A stretch of 64,000 nt of DNA, from assembly GCA_018829205.1 (NCBI GenBank), contig JAHJUE010000003.1, positions 1 through 64,000 on the forward strand, read 5' to 3'. Every line of letters starts with the position of its first letter. The stretch's first letter is position 1. Below, one piece after another: positions 16,612 through 26,472 of this stretch. The translations under genes were made by a program, and so were the position numbers. The stretch comes from Bacteroidota bacterium. Its GTDB lineage: Bacteria > Bacteroidota > Ignavibacteria > Ignavibacteriales > Melioribacteraceae. The notes under the pieces were generated by a model that saw only the letters and a program-made list of their open reading frames with translations, made no database searches and was not told the DNA's origin.

Positions 16612-17631
16612 ATGAAAAGAATAATACTTTTCGTGTCCCTCATTGTATTTATTTTTTTATTAGTTGGGGGTTGTTCTTCGTCAATTATTTCTCCGCCTGT
16701 ATTGCTCAACGGGTGTCAGCCGTTTTACCCGCTAGAAGCTAGGATTAAAAATCTTAAAGGCGATGTTACATTACTTCTAAATATTTCTGAAAAAGGTTCC
16801 GTTTCAAAAGTTAGTGTAAAAAAATCTTCCGGTTCGGAAATACTTGATAATGCGGCGGAAAGATACGCTAAAAATTTAACTTTTAAACCGGCGAATAATA
16901 GTATACGCGATATCCCGGCTTCGGTAATATGGATTGTAAAATTTATTCCCGACAACGTGTCGTACCGGATTAAAGATTTTAATGTTCTTGTTTTTTCAAA
17001 AACTTCAGGGTACAGGCATCAGTCAATTGAAAAAGGAATGAGCGCATTAAAAACTATGGCGCTTGAAAATAATTTTGAAATTGATTTCACTGAAGATTCT
17101 ACAATGATAACGGATAAAATATTATCAAACTATAAGGTGATTGTTTTTCTTAATACTTCTGGAAACGTTCTTGGAGTAAATGAAGAAAACTCGCTTGAGA
17201 ATTATATAAAAAATGGGGGAGGATTTGTAGGAATTCATGCCGCGGTTGATACTGAATATGATTGGTCCTGGTACGGTAAAATGATCGGCGCCTATTTCAG
17301 CGATCACCCCGAAATACAGAAAGCTACTGTTAATGTTGTTGATAAGAATAATGTTTCAACAAAACATCTTCCGGATAAATGGGAAAGAATTGACGAATGG
17401 TATAATCTTAAAAACCAACTTGATGAGAACATAACAGTACTTGCCAACATTGATGAATCAACATACAGCGGTGGAACAATGGGAGATAAACATCCGTTCA
17501 GCTGGTGCCATAATTTTGACGGCGGACGAGTATGGATTACTTTAGGAGGTCATACGGAGGAAAATTACAGCGAAATCAATTTCCTTAAACATATACTTGG
17601 CGGTATAAAATACGCTGCGGATAATAATTAA
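16612..17631 (+). CDS. Lipoprotein fusing a TonB C-terminal-like domain to a ThuA-like domain
   Basis: A 339-residue protein. Residues 1-21 form a lipoprotein signal with lipobox VGGC (C21). Residues about 38-115 match a TonB C-terminal domain (FYPLEARIKNLKGDVTLLL, then VKKSSGSEILDNAA and LTFKPA). Residues about 120-335 match the ThuA-like, glutamine-amidotransferase-fold domain (DFNVLVFSKTSGYRHQSI, GGGFVGIHAAVDTEYDW, GGRVWITLGGHTEENY). ThuA-type domains recur in sugar-catabolic loci and are linked to oxidised-sugar metabolism. The TonB-C part has no transmembrane/proline-rich TonB N-terminus, so it is unlikely to power transport by itself. The combination is unusual and its function is unknown. 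Confidence 0.75.
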   Translation: MKRIILFVSLIVFIFLLVGGCSSSIISPPVLLNGCQPFYPLEARIKNLKGDVTLLLNISEKGSVSKVSVKKSSGSEILDNAAERYAKNLTFKPANNSIRDIPASVIWIVKFIPDNVSYRIKDFNVLVFSKTSGYRHQSIEKGMSALKTMALENNFEIDFTEDSTMITDKILSNYKVIVFLNTSGNVLGVNEENSLENYIKNGGGFVGIHAAVDTEYDWSWYGKMIGAYFSDHPEIQKATVNVVDKNNVSTKHLPDKWERIDEWYNLKNQLDENITVLANIDESTYSGGTMGDKHPFSWCHNFDGGRVWITLGGHTEENYSEINFLKHILGGIKYAADNN

Positions 17632-17650
17632 ACTGATAGGGAGTATTTAA

Positions 17651-18640
17651 ATGTTAAAACGAAATCTTGGAAATTCCGGAATTGAATGTTCTGTTATAGC
17701 TCTTGGTACGTGGGTCATGGGCGGATGGATGTGGGGCGGCGCAGACGAGAATGAAAGTATAAATGCCGTTCATGCAAGTATTGATGCCGGAATTAACTTT
17801 ATTGACACTGCCCCGGTTTACGGATTCGGCGATTCTGAAATTGTTGTCGGTAAAGCTATTAAGAATAGAAGAGATAAGGTAATTCTCGCTACCAAATGCG
17901 GGCTTGTCTGGGAACATAGTAACGGCGAGTTCTTTTTTGAAACTACTCCCAAAGGCGTTCCCGAAGGAAAAGGTGAAATAAAAATTTTTAAGAATAACAG
18001 TCCCCAATCAATTAAGCTTGAGCTTGAGGCAAGTCTAAAAAGATTGCAGACAGATTATATTGATCTGTATCAGACTCATTGGCAGGAATCAAAAACACCA
18101 ATTGAAGATACAATGGCTGCTCTACTAAAATTAAAAGATGAGGGTAAAATTAGAGCTATCGGTGTATCTAATGCATCGATTGAGCAAATGCAAACATACG
18201 GCAGTATTGATACTGATCAGGAAAAATTCAGTATGCTGGTAAGAAAAGCTGAAATGGAAGGGAATGCAGAATACTGTTCGGAAAGCAATATTGCCCTCCT
18301 TGCATATTCCCCGCTTGCTCAGGGTTTGCTTACTGGTAAAATTACATCTTCAAGAAAATTTAATGAGGGTGATGTAAGAAAAAATAATCCCTTATTCAGC
18401 GAAGAAAGCATTATAAAAATAAACAAAATGCTGAATGAATTAATCCCCTTAGCGGAAAAACATAATGCTAATATTGGTCAACTGATTTTAGCATGGACAT
18501 TTAACAGAAAAGGAATTACTCATCTTTTGTGCGGGGCGCGTAATATTGAGCAGGCGCTTGATAACGCAAAAGCCGGTGATATAATTTTAAGCCGGGAGGA
18601 TATTGATCAAATTAATTCAGTGTATAATAAATATTTTTAA
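17651..18640 (+). CDS. Aldo/keto reductase family oxidoreductase
   Basis: A 329-residue cytoplasmic protein with the AKR signature. NFIDTAPVYGFGDSE supplies the catalytic Asp and Tyr, LATKCGL the Lys, and YQTHWQE the His. The C-terminal GARNIEQALDNAKA forms part of the NADP(H)-binding loop. AKRs reduce sugar aldehydes and ketones or oxidise the alcohols. The glycan context suggests it acts on a released or rearranged uronate or amino sugar. ATG 17651 follows GGGAG well spaced. Trp-rich GGWMWGG after strand 1 is typical of AKR11-13-like members. The substrate is not predictable. Confidence 0.85.
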   Translation: MLKRNLGNSGIECSVIALGTWVMGGWMWGGADENESINAVHASIDAGINFIDTAPVYGFGDSEIVVGKAIKNRRDKVILATKCGLVWEHSNGEFFFETTPKGVPEGKGEIKIFKNNSPQSIKLELEASLKRLQTDYIDLYQTHWQESKTPIEDTMAALLKLKDEGKIRAIGVSNASIEQMQTYGSIDTDQEKFSMLVRKAEMEGNAEYCSESNIALLAYSPLAQGLLTGKITSSRKFNEGDVRKNNPLFSEESIIKINKMLNELIPLAEKHNANIGQLILAWTFNRKGITHLLCGARNIEQALDNAKAGDIILSREDIDQINSVYNKYF

Positions 18641-18652
18641 TTCGGAGTAATA

Positions 18653-19201
18653 ATGATTTATAATTTATTCAAAATCCTTATACTATTTATTTTTATATCA
18701 ATTCAAACCTCAGCGCAAAACGCTTTTGAAATTATGACACCCGATTCTGATATGAATTTGAAATATAAAAATAAGTCTCTAAATGAAGTTGATATAATAA
18801 GATATGATATAAACGGGAGGGATATTATACTTGATCCACATTTACCATCGGAGTGGACATGGATAGCCGGAAGAAATCTTAATAACGAAAAAGGAAGAAT
18901 TGATTTCCTGCTTTGGAACGGATACTTTTTTACAAACTCTGATGATATCAAATATGTAAGTTTCCGCAGCAGAACTTTCCCGGATTTATTTACGGATAAA
19001 ATCGAAGCGAATACATATGTGTTGGGTTTTCAGAAAGAAGATCAGGGAATTCTATTTGCGGCTACTGATGAAGCAAAAGAGGTTTTTATAAAGTTGGATA
19101 AAAGCATTATGGGAAGAGAATTGACTTATAATTTTTGGCTGAATAAGAATGAAGGGAAACTTATTCGTATTACTAAAAAAAATCCGCCATACTTACCTTA
19201 G
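18653..19201 (+). CDS. Small secreted protein of the PUL, unrecognised
   Basis: A 182-residue protein with a signal peptide cut near TSAQN and no membrane segment beyond it. The body is mostly predicted strands. ILDPHLPSEWTWIAGR recalls the beta-sandwich domains that end (alpha/alpha)6-barrel glycosidases, where a Leu-Pro-x-x-Trp motif is common, but here it stands alone. ATG 18653 is preceded by GGAG at a good distance. It lies 12 nt after the aldo/keto reductase and 10 nt before the GH2 gene, so it is translated within the operon. Function unknown; it could be an accessory binding protein. Confidence 0.6.
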   Translation: MIYNLFKILILFIFISIQTSAQNAFEIMTPDSDMNLKYKNKSLNEVDIIRYDINGRDIILDPHLPSEWTWIAGRNLNNEKGRIDFLLWNGYFFTNSDDIKYVSFRSRTFPDLFTDKIEANTYVLGFQKEDQGILFAATDEAKEVFIKLDKSIMGRELTYNFWLNKNEGKLIRITKKNPPYLP

Positions 19202-19211
19202 GAGAAATTGA

Positions 19212-21263
19212 ATGAAGTATAAAATAAATACTCTACTAATTTTGTTTTTATTGTCCGCTTCTATTTATACGGCAGGCGGAAGAGAAAAAATTAACATTAA
19301 TGATAATTGGAAATTTAAGAAAGGAAACTTGAGCCGCGCGTATAAAATAAGTCTTGTTGAATCCGGATGGGATAAAGTTTCACTGCCGCATACATGGAAT
19401 GTATGGGACTCATTCGATGACCGCGAGTGGAATGAAGATCCGTTATTTGAAAGCGCCGAATACTATTACAGAGGACCCGGCTGGTATAGAAAAATTATAA
19501 ATCTAAATGAAAATGATAAAGGCAAACAAATCTTTATTGAGTTTGAAGCGGCAAATGCGGTAACCGAGGTTTGGGTCAATGAAAATTATATCGGGAAACA
19601 TACCGGTGGGTATAGCGGATTTAAGTTTGATATAAGTGAATTTATAAATCTTAACGGCGCAAATTTAGTGGCAGTGCGCGTAGATAATTCTTATAACTAC
19701 GATATTCCTCCGCAAAGAGCCGACTATACAATGTACGGAGGAATTTACCGGGATGTATATCTGGTAAAAACATCGCCGGTATATATTGAAAATGTTTTAA
19801 TTTCAACGCCTAGTGTAAATAAAGATAAATCCGATGTAAAAATTAATTCGACAATAATAAACAAATTAACCTCAAACTCCTTGAGAGAATTTGAAATAAT
19901 AATCAAAAACCCTATTGGTAAAATTATTTTTAATAAAAAAGAAAATATCTCGGTAAACAATGAATTAAACAAAATTGAATCCGAATTAATATCAATTGAA
20001 TCCCCTGAATTATGGTCGCCGGATAACCCAAATTTATATTCAGCCGAGTTTATACTCTATTCTGACGGAAAAGCAGTTGATAAAATTAACGAACATTTCG
20101 GATTAAGATGGTTTTCATTCAATGCTGATGAGGGATTTTTTATTAATGGAAAATATCTCAAACTACACGGTGTTAACAGACATCAGGACAGATACGGTTA
20201 TGGAAACGCGCTTTCAAATGAAATGCATCGCGAAGATGTTAAAATGATTAAAGATATGGGTGCAAATTTTCTTCGGCTGGCGCATTATCAGCAGGATCCT
20301 GTTGTCTTAAACATGTGCGATAGTCTTGGTCTTATTGCGTGGGAGGAAATCCCCGTTATTACTTCTGTCGGTCGCGAAAAATTTAAAGAGAACGCCGAAA
20401 ATATGCTTCGTGAATTAATTACTCAGCATTATAACCATCCGAGTATTGTAATGTGGGGTCTAATGAACGAAACTGTAAGATCGCAGCCCGATGATGAACT
20501 GTATTGGAATGTTGATCTCTGCAGAGACTTAAGTAAACTTGCCGAAGAACTTGATCCCTACCGTGTAACAACACAAGCGCAAATGATTGCCCGCGGTGAA
20601 GATATTCTTAAGTATACAGATATAAGAGGTTGGAATAAGTATTTCGGATGGTATTACGGAGAGTTTGATGATTTTGGAAAATTTATTGATGAGCAAAAAT
20701 CTCTTGCTCCTAATCAGCCTTTTGTAATTAGTGAATACGGAGCCGGAAGCAAACGCGGTTTCCATGTTGAGAATCCGGTAGAACCAGATTTTAGCGAGGA
20801 ATGGGCATTGGAATGCCACCGTTCGCATTGGGAACAAATATCAGAAAGAAAATGGATTGCCGGTTCAGCCGTTTGGAATATGTTTGATTTCGCGTCCGAT
20901 GAAAAAAACGGAAACATACCGCATATAAATCAGAAAGGACTTGTGTCATTCGATAGAAAACCGAAAGACGTTTATTATTTCTATCAAAGCCGGTGGACTA
21001 CCAAACCGATGATTTATATAGTTTCTCATACCTGGCTTGAGCGTGAAGGGAAAAAAGACGAAAAGAAAAAATTGGAAGTTTTCTCGAACTGTGCTGAAGT
21101 AGAAGTTTTCTTAAATGGCAAAAGTATCGGTTCCAAAGTTGAAGAGCCGTTCCTATGGCATGTTAATTATATTGCCGGAGAAAATGATATACGCGCAGTT
21201 GGTAAATCGGAAAACGAAACTGTAACAGATTCAATAAAAATTAATTATAAGATTATTAATTAG
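19212..21263 (+). CDS. GH2 glycoside hydrolase (beta-galactosidase/beta-glucuronidase family), secreted
   Basis: A 683-residue exported enzyme in the usual GH2 order: jelly-roll domain (NDNWKFKKG, VSLPHTWNVWD, then YYRGPGWYRK), immunoglobulin-like domain about residues 195-295, then a TIM barrel from about residue 305 (LHGVNRHQD). The acid/base is E420 in GLMNET and the nucleophile is E508 in VISEYGAG. GH2 enzymes retain configuration when removing beta-linked galactose, glucuronate or mannose. The sequence alone does not separate these; a beta-glucuronidase activity would fit the uronate theme of the locus. It is shorter than LacZ and lacks its C-terminal domain; a short beta-rich tail follows the barrel. 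Confidence 0.88.
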   Translation: MKYKINTLLILFLLSASIYTAGGREKININDNWKFKKGNLSRAYKISLVESGWDKVSLPHTWNVWDSFDDREWNEDPLFESAEYYYRGPGWYRKIINLNENDKGKQIFIEFEAANAVTEVWVNENYIGKHTGGYSGFKFDISEFINLNGANLVAVRVDNSYNYDIPPQRADYTMYGGIYRDVYLVKTSPVYIENVLISTPSVNKDKSDVKINSTIINKLTSNSLREFEIIIKNPIGKIIFNKKENISVNNELNKIESELISIESPELWSPDNPNLYSAEFILYSDGKAVDKINEHFGLRWFSFNADEGFFINGKYLKLHGVNRHQDRYGYGNALSNEMHREDVKMIKDMGANFLRLAHYQQDPVVLNMCDSLGLIAWEEIPVITSVGREKFKENAENMLRELITQHYNHPSIVMWGLMNETVRSQPDDELYWNVDLCRDLSKLAEELDPYRVTTQAQMIARGEDILKYTDIRGWNKYFGWYYGEFDDFGKFIDEQKSLAPNQPFVISEYGAGSKRGFHVENPVEPDFSEEWALECHRSHWEQISERKWIAGSAVWNMFDFASDEKNGNIPHINQKGLVSFDRKPKDVYYFYQSRWTTKPMIYIVSHTWLEREGKKDEKKKLEVFSNCAEVEVFLNGKSIGSKVEEPFLWHVNYIAGENDIRAVGKSENETVTDSIKINYKIIN

Positions 21264-21277
21264 TTAAAAGGTTTTTA

Positions 21278-22894
21278 ATGTTTTATAAATATTGTAAATC
21301 ATCGTTTGCTTTTTTGTTTTTAACAATTCTAGCTTTATTTCCTGCTAATTCAGAAGCGCAAATAAATTCTTTTTATAATGTTAGGGATTTTGGAGCAATT
21401 GGAGACGGCATAACACCTGACACCGAAGCAATTAGAAAGGCTTTTGATAAATGCGCCGCCGGCGGTGGGACTGTCCTTTTTCCACCAGGTAAATATTTAA
21501 CTGGCTCGGTTAAACTTGAAAGCAATGTTGATGTTTATATTCAAGCCGGGGCTTTAATACTAGGCAGTGCAAACATTAATGATTATGAAGAATTTGTTCC
21601 TCAATTAAGATCTTATAACGATTATTTCCTGAAGCACTCATTATTTTATGCGGAGAAAGCGGAAAATATTTCAATTCGCGGTGAAGGAATTATTGACGGG
21701 CAGGGGAGCAAATTTGTAATTACTACGGATAAAAAACCTGACCGTTATAAGAACCGTCCCTTTATTATAAGATTTGTCGAATGTAATAATGTGAGAATCG
21801 AAAATGTTACAATGCGGAATTCAGCAATGTGGATGCAGCAGTATCTCGCATGTGAAAATTTATTTATTAGAGGAATAAAGGTTTATAATCATGCTAATAA
21901 AAATAATGATATGATTGATATTGACGGCTGCAGAAATGTTGTTATGTCGGACTGTATTGGCGATACTGATGACGACGCACTTACGCTTAAAAGTACGTCA
22001 GAACGTATCACCGAAAATGTAACTATTACAAACTGCGTATTAAGCAGTCACTGCAATGCAATTAAAATGGGTACCGAATCTACGGGCGGATTTAGAAATA
22101 TAACAATCTCAAATATTGTCGTTAAACCTTCTGATTCTCCCACAAAAATATACGGTCAGCATGCCGGAATTAGCGGGATTACATTAGGCATGGTGGACGG
22201 CGGAATACTAGAAGGTGTAATTATTTCAAACATTAGGATTGACGGACCGCAAGTTCCGATTTATATGAGATTAGGGAACCGCGCAAGAAAACATTATCCG
22301 GATGCGCCGCAGCCGGGTGTAGGAATATTTAGAAATGTAATTCTAAGTGATATTACAGCTACAAATATTCAATCAAGTATTGGCGGATCAATAACTGGAA
22401 TTCCCGGATATAATATTGAAAATGTTAATTTGAACAATATTAAAATAGAATATGCCGGGGGAGGAACAATTGAAGATGCCGCAAAAAAAGTTGACGAGCT
22501 TGAAGACCATTATCCTGAAAGCACAAAGTGGGGCACACTTCCCGCATACGGATTCTATGTAAGGCATGCTGAAAATATAACTTTTAATAATGTTGATATA
22601 AGTTATAAAGAACCGGATGTCCGCCCGGCTTTTATTTTTGATGATGCAAAGAAAATAACGCTTTTTAATGTTAGCGCCGATGCGGATAAAAATTGTGAGG
22701 CAGTGCTTAAATTTATAAATTCTTCAGAGATAAACATTAATAGCTTTGGAAGTCTATCGAAGACAAAATTATTTGCGAAATTTACAGGCAGAAATACAAA
22801 CGGAATTTTTCTTAGGAATAATAATATTAATAACATAAATAATGTCTTTGAGCTAGGTGATGGACTTTCAGCTGATATAATTGATTTAAAATAA
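21278..22894 (+). CDS. GH28-family polygalacturonase-like glycosidase, secreted
   Basis: A 538-residue protein. A signal peptide is followed by NVRDFGAIGDGITPDTEAI, the standard start of GH28/pectate-lyase-like right-handed helices, and KYLTGSVKLESNVDVYIQAGA. The catalytic region has DIDGCRNVVMSDC and GDTDDDALTLKS, supplying the Asp residues of the GH28 site. SHCNAIKMGTES occupies the place of the usual Gly-His-Gly loop. GH28 enzymes hydrolyse galacturonan and related uronate linkages by inversion. This one belongs to the long, secreted bacterial group with broad exo-acting specificities. It is the last gene of the tightly packed part of the operon; 75 nt follow before the next gene. Confidence 0.82.
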   Translation: MFYKYCKSSFAFLFLTILALFPANSEAQINSFYNVRDFGAIGDGITPDTEAIRKAFDKCAAGGGTVLFPPGKYLTGSVKLESNVDVYIQAGALILGSANINDYEEFVPQLRSYNDYFLKHSLFYAEKAENISIRGEGIIDGQGSKFVITTDKKPDRYKNRPFIIRFVECNNVRIENVTMRNSAMWMQQYLACENLFIRGIKVYNHANKNNDMIDIDGCRNVVMSDCIGDTDDDALTLKSTSERITENVTITNCVLSSHCNAIKMGTESTGGFRNITISNIVVKPSDSPTKIYGQHAGISGITLGMVDGGILEGVIISNIRIDGPQVPIYMRLGNRARKHYPDAPQPGVGIFRNVILSDITATNIQSSIGGSITGIPGYNIENVNLNNIKIEYAGGGTIEDAAKKVDELEDHYPESTKWGTLPAYGFYVRHAENITFNNVDISYKEPDVRPAFIFDDAKKITLFNVSADADKNCEAVLKFINSSEININSFGSLSKTKLFAKFTGRNTNGIFLRNNNINNINNVFELGDGLSADIIDLK

Positions 22895-22969
22895 CCATAC
22901 TAAATAACTGTCCTTTTGCAATGCTATTTCTTGATAATATTGTTCACTGTTAAATGAAATGAAGGGTAT

Positions 22970-24172
22970 ATGAAAGTATTATATAACATTGATTTATTCT
23001 CAGCCGTAAGGTTAGGTCTATTATTATTGATATTTGGAATAACTTTTTCAAAAATACATGCACAACAAGAAGGATACAACTTGAGAGATATCAAAAACGT
23101 AGATGAATTATTTTCAAAAGGATATATTCTGAACCAGATAAGCAAAACAGCCGATTGGCAGCTTGCGCATATGCCCGAAAAAAGCTGGCTGGCGAGCTCT
23201 AATAGCTTTGAGAAGATTGAAGGGAACGGGTGGATTAGATCGGCTTTTTATACAGGTGTAATGGCTGCCTATAATACTACCAAGAACAAGAAATATTTAA
23301 ATAATATTTATGAGTGGGGAAATGAGAATAATTGGAAACCCGCTGAAAGACCGCGTCATGCCGATGATCACTGTGCAATTCAAACCTACGTTGATATTTA
23401 TTTAATAGATAAAGACGAGAATAAAATAAAACATGCTGTTTCCGCATTTGATATAATTGCCGCTGATCCAATGCTGGGTTCTGTTGTTGGTTGGGAAAAA
23501 GAATTAAACTGGAACTGGTGCGATGCATTGTTTATGGCTCCCCCCGCAATGGTAAGATTGTCGGTCGCTACCGGAGAAACAAAATATCTTGAAACAATGG
23601 ATTTGATGTATTGGGATACATACGAATATTTATTTGATAAAAATGAATATCTCTTTTACAGGGATGCCAGATTTAAACCGGATGCAGACCCCCTTCTTCT
23701 TTCTGAAAACGGAAGTCCAATTTTTTGGAGCAGGGGCAACGGTTGGGTACTTGCTGGGCTTGCACGTATACTTGAATTTATGCCGGATGATTTCAAGAAT
23801 AAAAATAAGTATGAAAAACTATTTACCGGCATGTCTGCGAAATTAATAACGCTTCAGGACGATGAAGGATTTTGGCATTCCAATCTGCTTGATCCTGTTG
23901 AAACTCCAGAACCTGAATCATCGGGAACCGCTTTCTTTTGTTATGGAATTGCATGGGGGATAAATAACGGTTATCTAGATAAAACAACATACCTGCCTGT
24001 GGTCAAAAAAGCTTGGATAGCGTTAAATAAATGTCTTGATGAAAATGGACAACTCCATTGGGTTCAGCTTGTCGGAAGCGCACCGGCTCCAGTTAAATAT
24101 GAAAATAGTGTTGAATACGCTACTGGGGCTTTCATATTGGCCGGCAGTGAAGTAATTAAACTTATAGATTAA
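22970..24172 (+). CDS. GH105-family unsaturated rhamnogalacturonyl/glucuronyl hydrolase, secreted
   Basis: A 400-residue exported (alpha/alpha)6-barrel enzyme. The GH105 landmarks are present in order: HADDHCAIQTY, NWNWCDALFMAPPAM (with the catalytic Asp), FWSRGNGWVLAGLARI, DDEGFWHSNLLDP and SSGTAFFCYGIAWGIN. It removes 4,5-unsaturated uronate from the non-reducing end of lyase products by hydration of the double bond. Unlike the fused GH105-type protein at 10.3 kb it has no N-terminal module, so the two may work on different oligomers. ATG 22970 follows GAAGGG. Confidence 0.85.
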   Translation: MKVLYNIDLFSAVRLGLLLLIFGITFSKIHAQQEGYNLRDIKNVDELFSKGYILNQISKTADWQLAHMPEKSWLASSNSFEKIEGNGWIRSAFYTGVMAAYNTTKNKKYLNNIYEWGNENNWKPAERPRHADDHCAIQTYVDIYLIDKDENKIKHAVSAFDIIAADPMLGSVVGWEKELNWNWCDALFMAPPAMVRLSVATGETKYLETMDLMYWDTYEYLFDKNEYLFYRDARFKPDADPLLLSENGSPIFWSRGNGWVLAGLARILEFMPDDFKNKNKYEKLFTGMSAKLITLQDDEGFWHSNLLDPVETPEPESSGTAFFCYGIAWGINNGYLDKTTYLPVVKKAWIALNKCLDENGQLHWVQLVGSAPAPVKYENSVEYATGAFILAGSEVIKLID

Positions 24173-24267
24173 AATTAATTTTATGCTATTTGTGTCATGT
24201 TAATTATTCTAATTAAAAATAATTTATAATGTGGCGCAAATTTCATTATGTATAAGGAATCATTTAA

Positions 24268-25533
24268 ATGAAATTATCTCCCTTTTTGATAATATTGGTG
24301 ATGTTCGTTTCAATTAACGCTCAAAGTAATAATATTGTTCCGATCGATAAATCAAAATATTCTAAAGAAATCCCGACAGATTCAATTTCGCTGCGATGGC
24401 AGAAACTACTAAACTATACCTGTAATGAAGTTTTGAATATTTGGTGGAAGGAAAACCAGACAAAAGGGAATGAAGGCAAATATATTGACTTCGGTTATCT
24501 TGAAAATAATTCAAAGACAGGGGAATACGGACAGGAAACAAAAGGGGGAATCCGACCTGCGGCTCAAGCGGCATATTCTGTTGCAGTAGCTTTGTTTACC
24601 GGTGCTTATGATTCATCATTTACAAAAGTATCAAATTCTGTTGCTGCTTTACGAGCATTAACAATTGTAAAGTCTTTGGCTAAAGACCACTTGGCTAATG
24701 AAGGAATTGGGCATCCCTGGGGCAACCAATGGCAATCGGCTCAATGGGCCAGTAAAACCGCGGTAACCGGATGGCTTTTATGGGATTATTTATATGATGA
24801 AGATAAAATAAATATAAGGAATATGATTGAGTATGAAGCAGACAGATTCATTAATGAAATTCCTCCTTCTGCAAATGGAAATTATGCAAATGATACTCAT
24901 GCCGAAGAAAACGGATGGGACGGTACCGGCATTCAAACAGCATGCGCTTTATTGCCGAATCATATTAATTATAATAAATGGCTGAATAAATCGATTGAAT
25001 ACAGATTAAACGCCTTGGCTACTCAAGCGGATTTATATTCCGCAAAAGAAATTGACGGTCGCCTTGTTAAAGATTGCATATCCGGTTACAATATTAATGG
25101 GATAGGCGCAATGGGAAATCACGGAGCCTATCCTCATCCCGATTATATGGCCGCACCACTCCGCCATGCAATTGAAGGTGCATTGTTTTTTAAACTCGGC
25201 GGTCAGGAAATTCCGGATGCCAATATGTTTAACTGCGGACTTGTATATAAAAATTTGGTAGACTATATATGGAATAATAAAAGTACCATATATAAAAATG
25301 ACGGGAGTATTTACTGGCCTATAAATATTGAACAGGACAGACGTTTTGAATTCATTACATTCAGCATATTGGATTTAGGTGCGCATGTTTTCGGCTACGA
25401 CGAAAAAGCATCAGTAAAGGGGAAAATATGGGAGGAAAAACATACGGCCAAAGCGCTTGAAATGAAACTTACAGGTTTTATTGCTGCAAGTGCTTATTTA
25501 CTTCGCTGGATTGAATTTCAAAATAATAAATAG
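24268..25533 (+). CDS. Secreted (alpha/alpha)-toroid protein, possible polysaccharide lyase
   Basis: A 421-residue protein with a signal peptide (ends near INAQS). The helical body has motifs suited to a lyase: THAEENGWDGTG with Asn/Glu, and MGNHGAYPHPDYM, where Asn-His followed by a Tyr is the arrangement of beta-eliminating lyases with a toroid fold (PL8/PL5-like Asn, His, Tyr). Neither motif is enough to assign a family. It has its own 95-nt leader with TATAAT at 24225-24230, so it may be transcribed separately from the main operon. If it is a lyase it would make the unsaturated ends that the two GH105-type enzymes remove. Confidence 0.55.
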   Translation: MKLSPFLIILVMFVSINAQSNNIVPIDKSKYSKEIPTDSISLRWQKLLNYTCNEVLNIWWKENQTKGNEGKYIDFGYLENNSKTGEYGQETKGGIRPAAQAAYSVAVALFTGAYDSSFTKVSNSVAALRALTIVKSLAKDHLANEGIGHPWGNQWQSAQWASKTAVTGWLLWDYLYDEDKINIRNMIEYEADRFINEIPPSANGNYANDTHAEENGWDGTGIQTACALLPNHINYNKWLNKSIEYRLNALATQADLYSAKEIDGRLVKDCISGYNINGIGAMGNHGAYPHPDYMAAPLRHAIEGALFFKLGGQEIPDANMFNCGLVYKNLVDYIWNNKSTIYKNDGSIYWPINIEQDRRFEFITFSILDLGAHVFGYDEKASVKGKIWEEKHTAKALEMKLTGFIAASAYLLRWIEFQNNK

Positions 25534-25795
25534 TAATAAAAAATAATGTCTGCTGTTCATAATTTATACTCATTATTTCGTTTTATATGAACCTTGGTAT
25601 ATAGAAATTACCGCAAAGGCATATTAATTATAAATATTTAGGCATATCTTTTAGCATAGTATATAATGTAATATTTTATTTATTTAAGTCGTACGTATAA
25701 TAATCGGAATCAAAAAAGTTTTGCCTGAATATCAATCTATAAGAAAAAGTTTGAATTAATCCGAATTCAGTTAAATATATTTTTTATTAAGAGAC

Positions 25796-26407
25796 ATGAT
25801 GAAAAAAATAATAATAATTCTAGCTTTTTTTTTACAAACAAATTTGATGTCGCAGAATTTGAAATTCGGAGTTAACGCAAGTATAAATAACGAAACTCGT
25901 ACTTCTATTCCTCATAATTATTCTCTATCAGGAAAAGACACTTTCTTCAATTCTGAAACTTCTTACAATTATGGGATAACGGTTCTTTATAAGTTGATCT
26001 CAAACATATATATAAATACTTCTGTTCTTTATTCGGTTAAAAAAGTGTCGACTGTTTTTTCAGGTCCCGCCGATGGTCCGATATACGTTGATTTAAGATT
26101 TGATTATATTTCAATTGCTCCAAAGATTGAAATTAATCCGATTTTCGGCCTGTATGTTAATGCCGGTCCGTCAATAGATTTTAAAGTTAATACCGAACTT
26201 AATCAGTCACGATATAGTGCGAAAGTGAATGAAACAAACAGTGTGCGATTCGGTATTTTGATGTCGGTTGGTTATAGAATTGATTTTCACAATAATAATG
26301 CTTTCGCGGCAGAATTTTCATATGATAAAGGACTTTCATCTACACATCCGGATTACGGCGGAATTTATTCAACAAGCCGAGCGGGACTTATATTTTATTT
26401 TTTATAA
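25796..26407 (+). CDS. Outer-membrane beta-barrel protein (PorT/OmpA-barrel-like)
   Basis: A 203-residue protein with a signal peptide, then alternating amphipathic strands (KFGVNASINNETR, YGITVLYKLISNIYINTSVLYSV, SVRFGILMSVGYRID) and a C-terminal aromatic (AGLIFYFL), the usual ending for an eight-stranded outer-membrane barrel. The function is unknown; small barrels of this type are common in Bacteroidota-like genomes. It is separated from the lyase gene by 262 nt of AT-rich DNA without an obvious gene. Confidence 0.7.
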   Translation: MMKKIIIILAFFLQTNLMSQNLKFGVNASINNETRTSIPHNYSLSGKDTFFNSETSYNYGITVLYKLISNIYINTSVLYSVKKVSTVFSGPADGPIYVDLRFDYISIAPKIEINPIFGLYVNAGPSIDFKVNTELNQSRYSAKVNETNSVRFGILMSVGYRIDFHNNNAFAAEFSYDKGLSSTHPDYGGIYSTSRAGLIFYFL

Positions 26408-26472
26408 ACTGTTTGAATAAGCTAATATTATCAAGAATATTGATTTAATTACCTAATACAATTCTATTAAAT

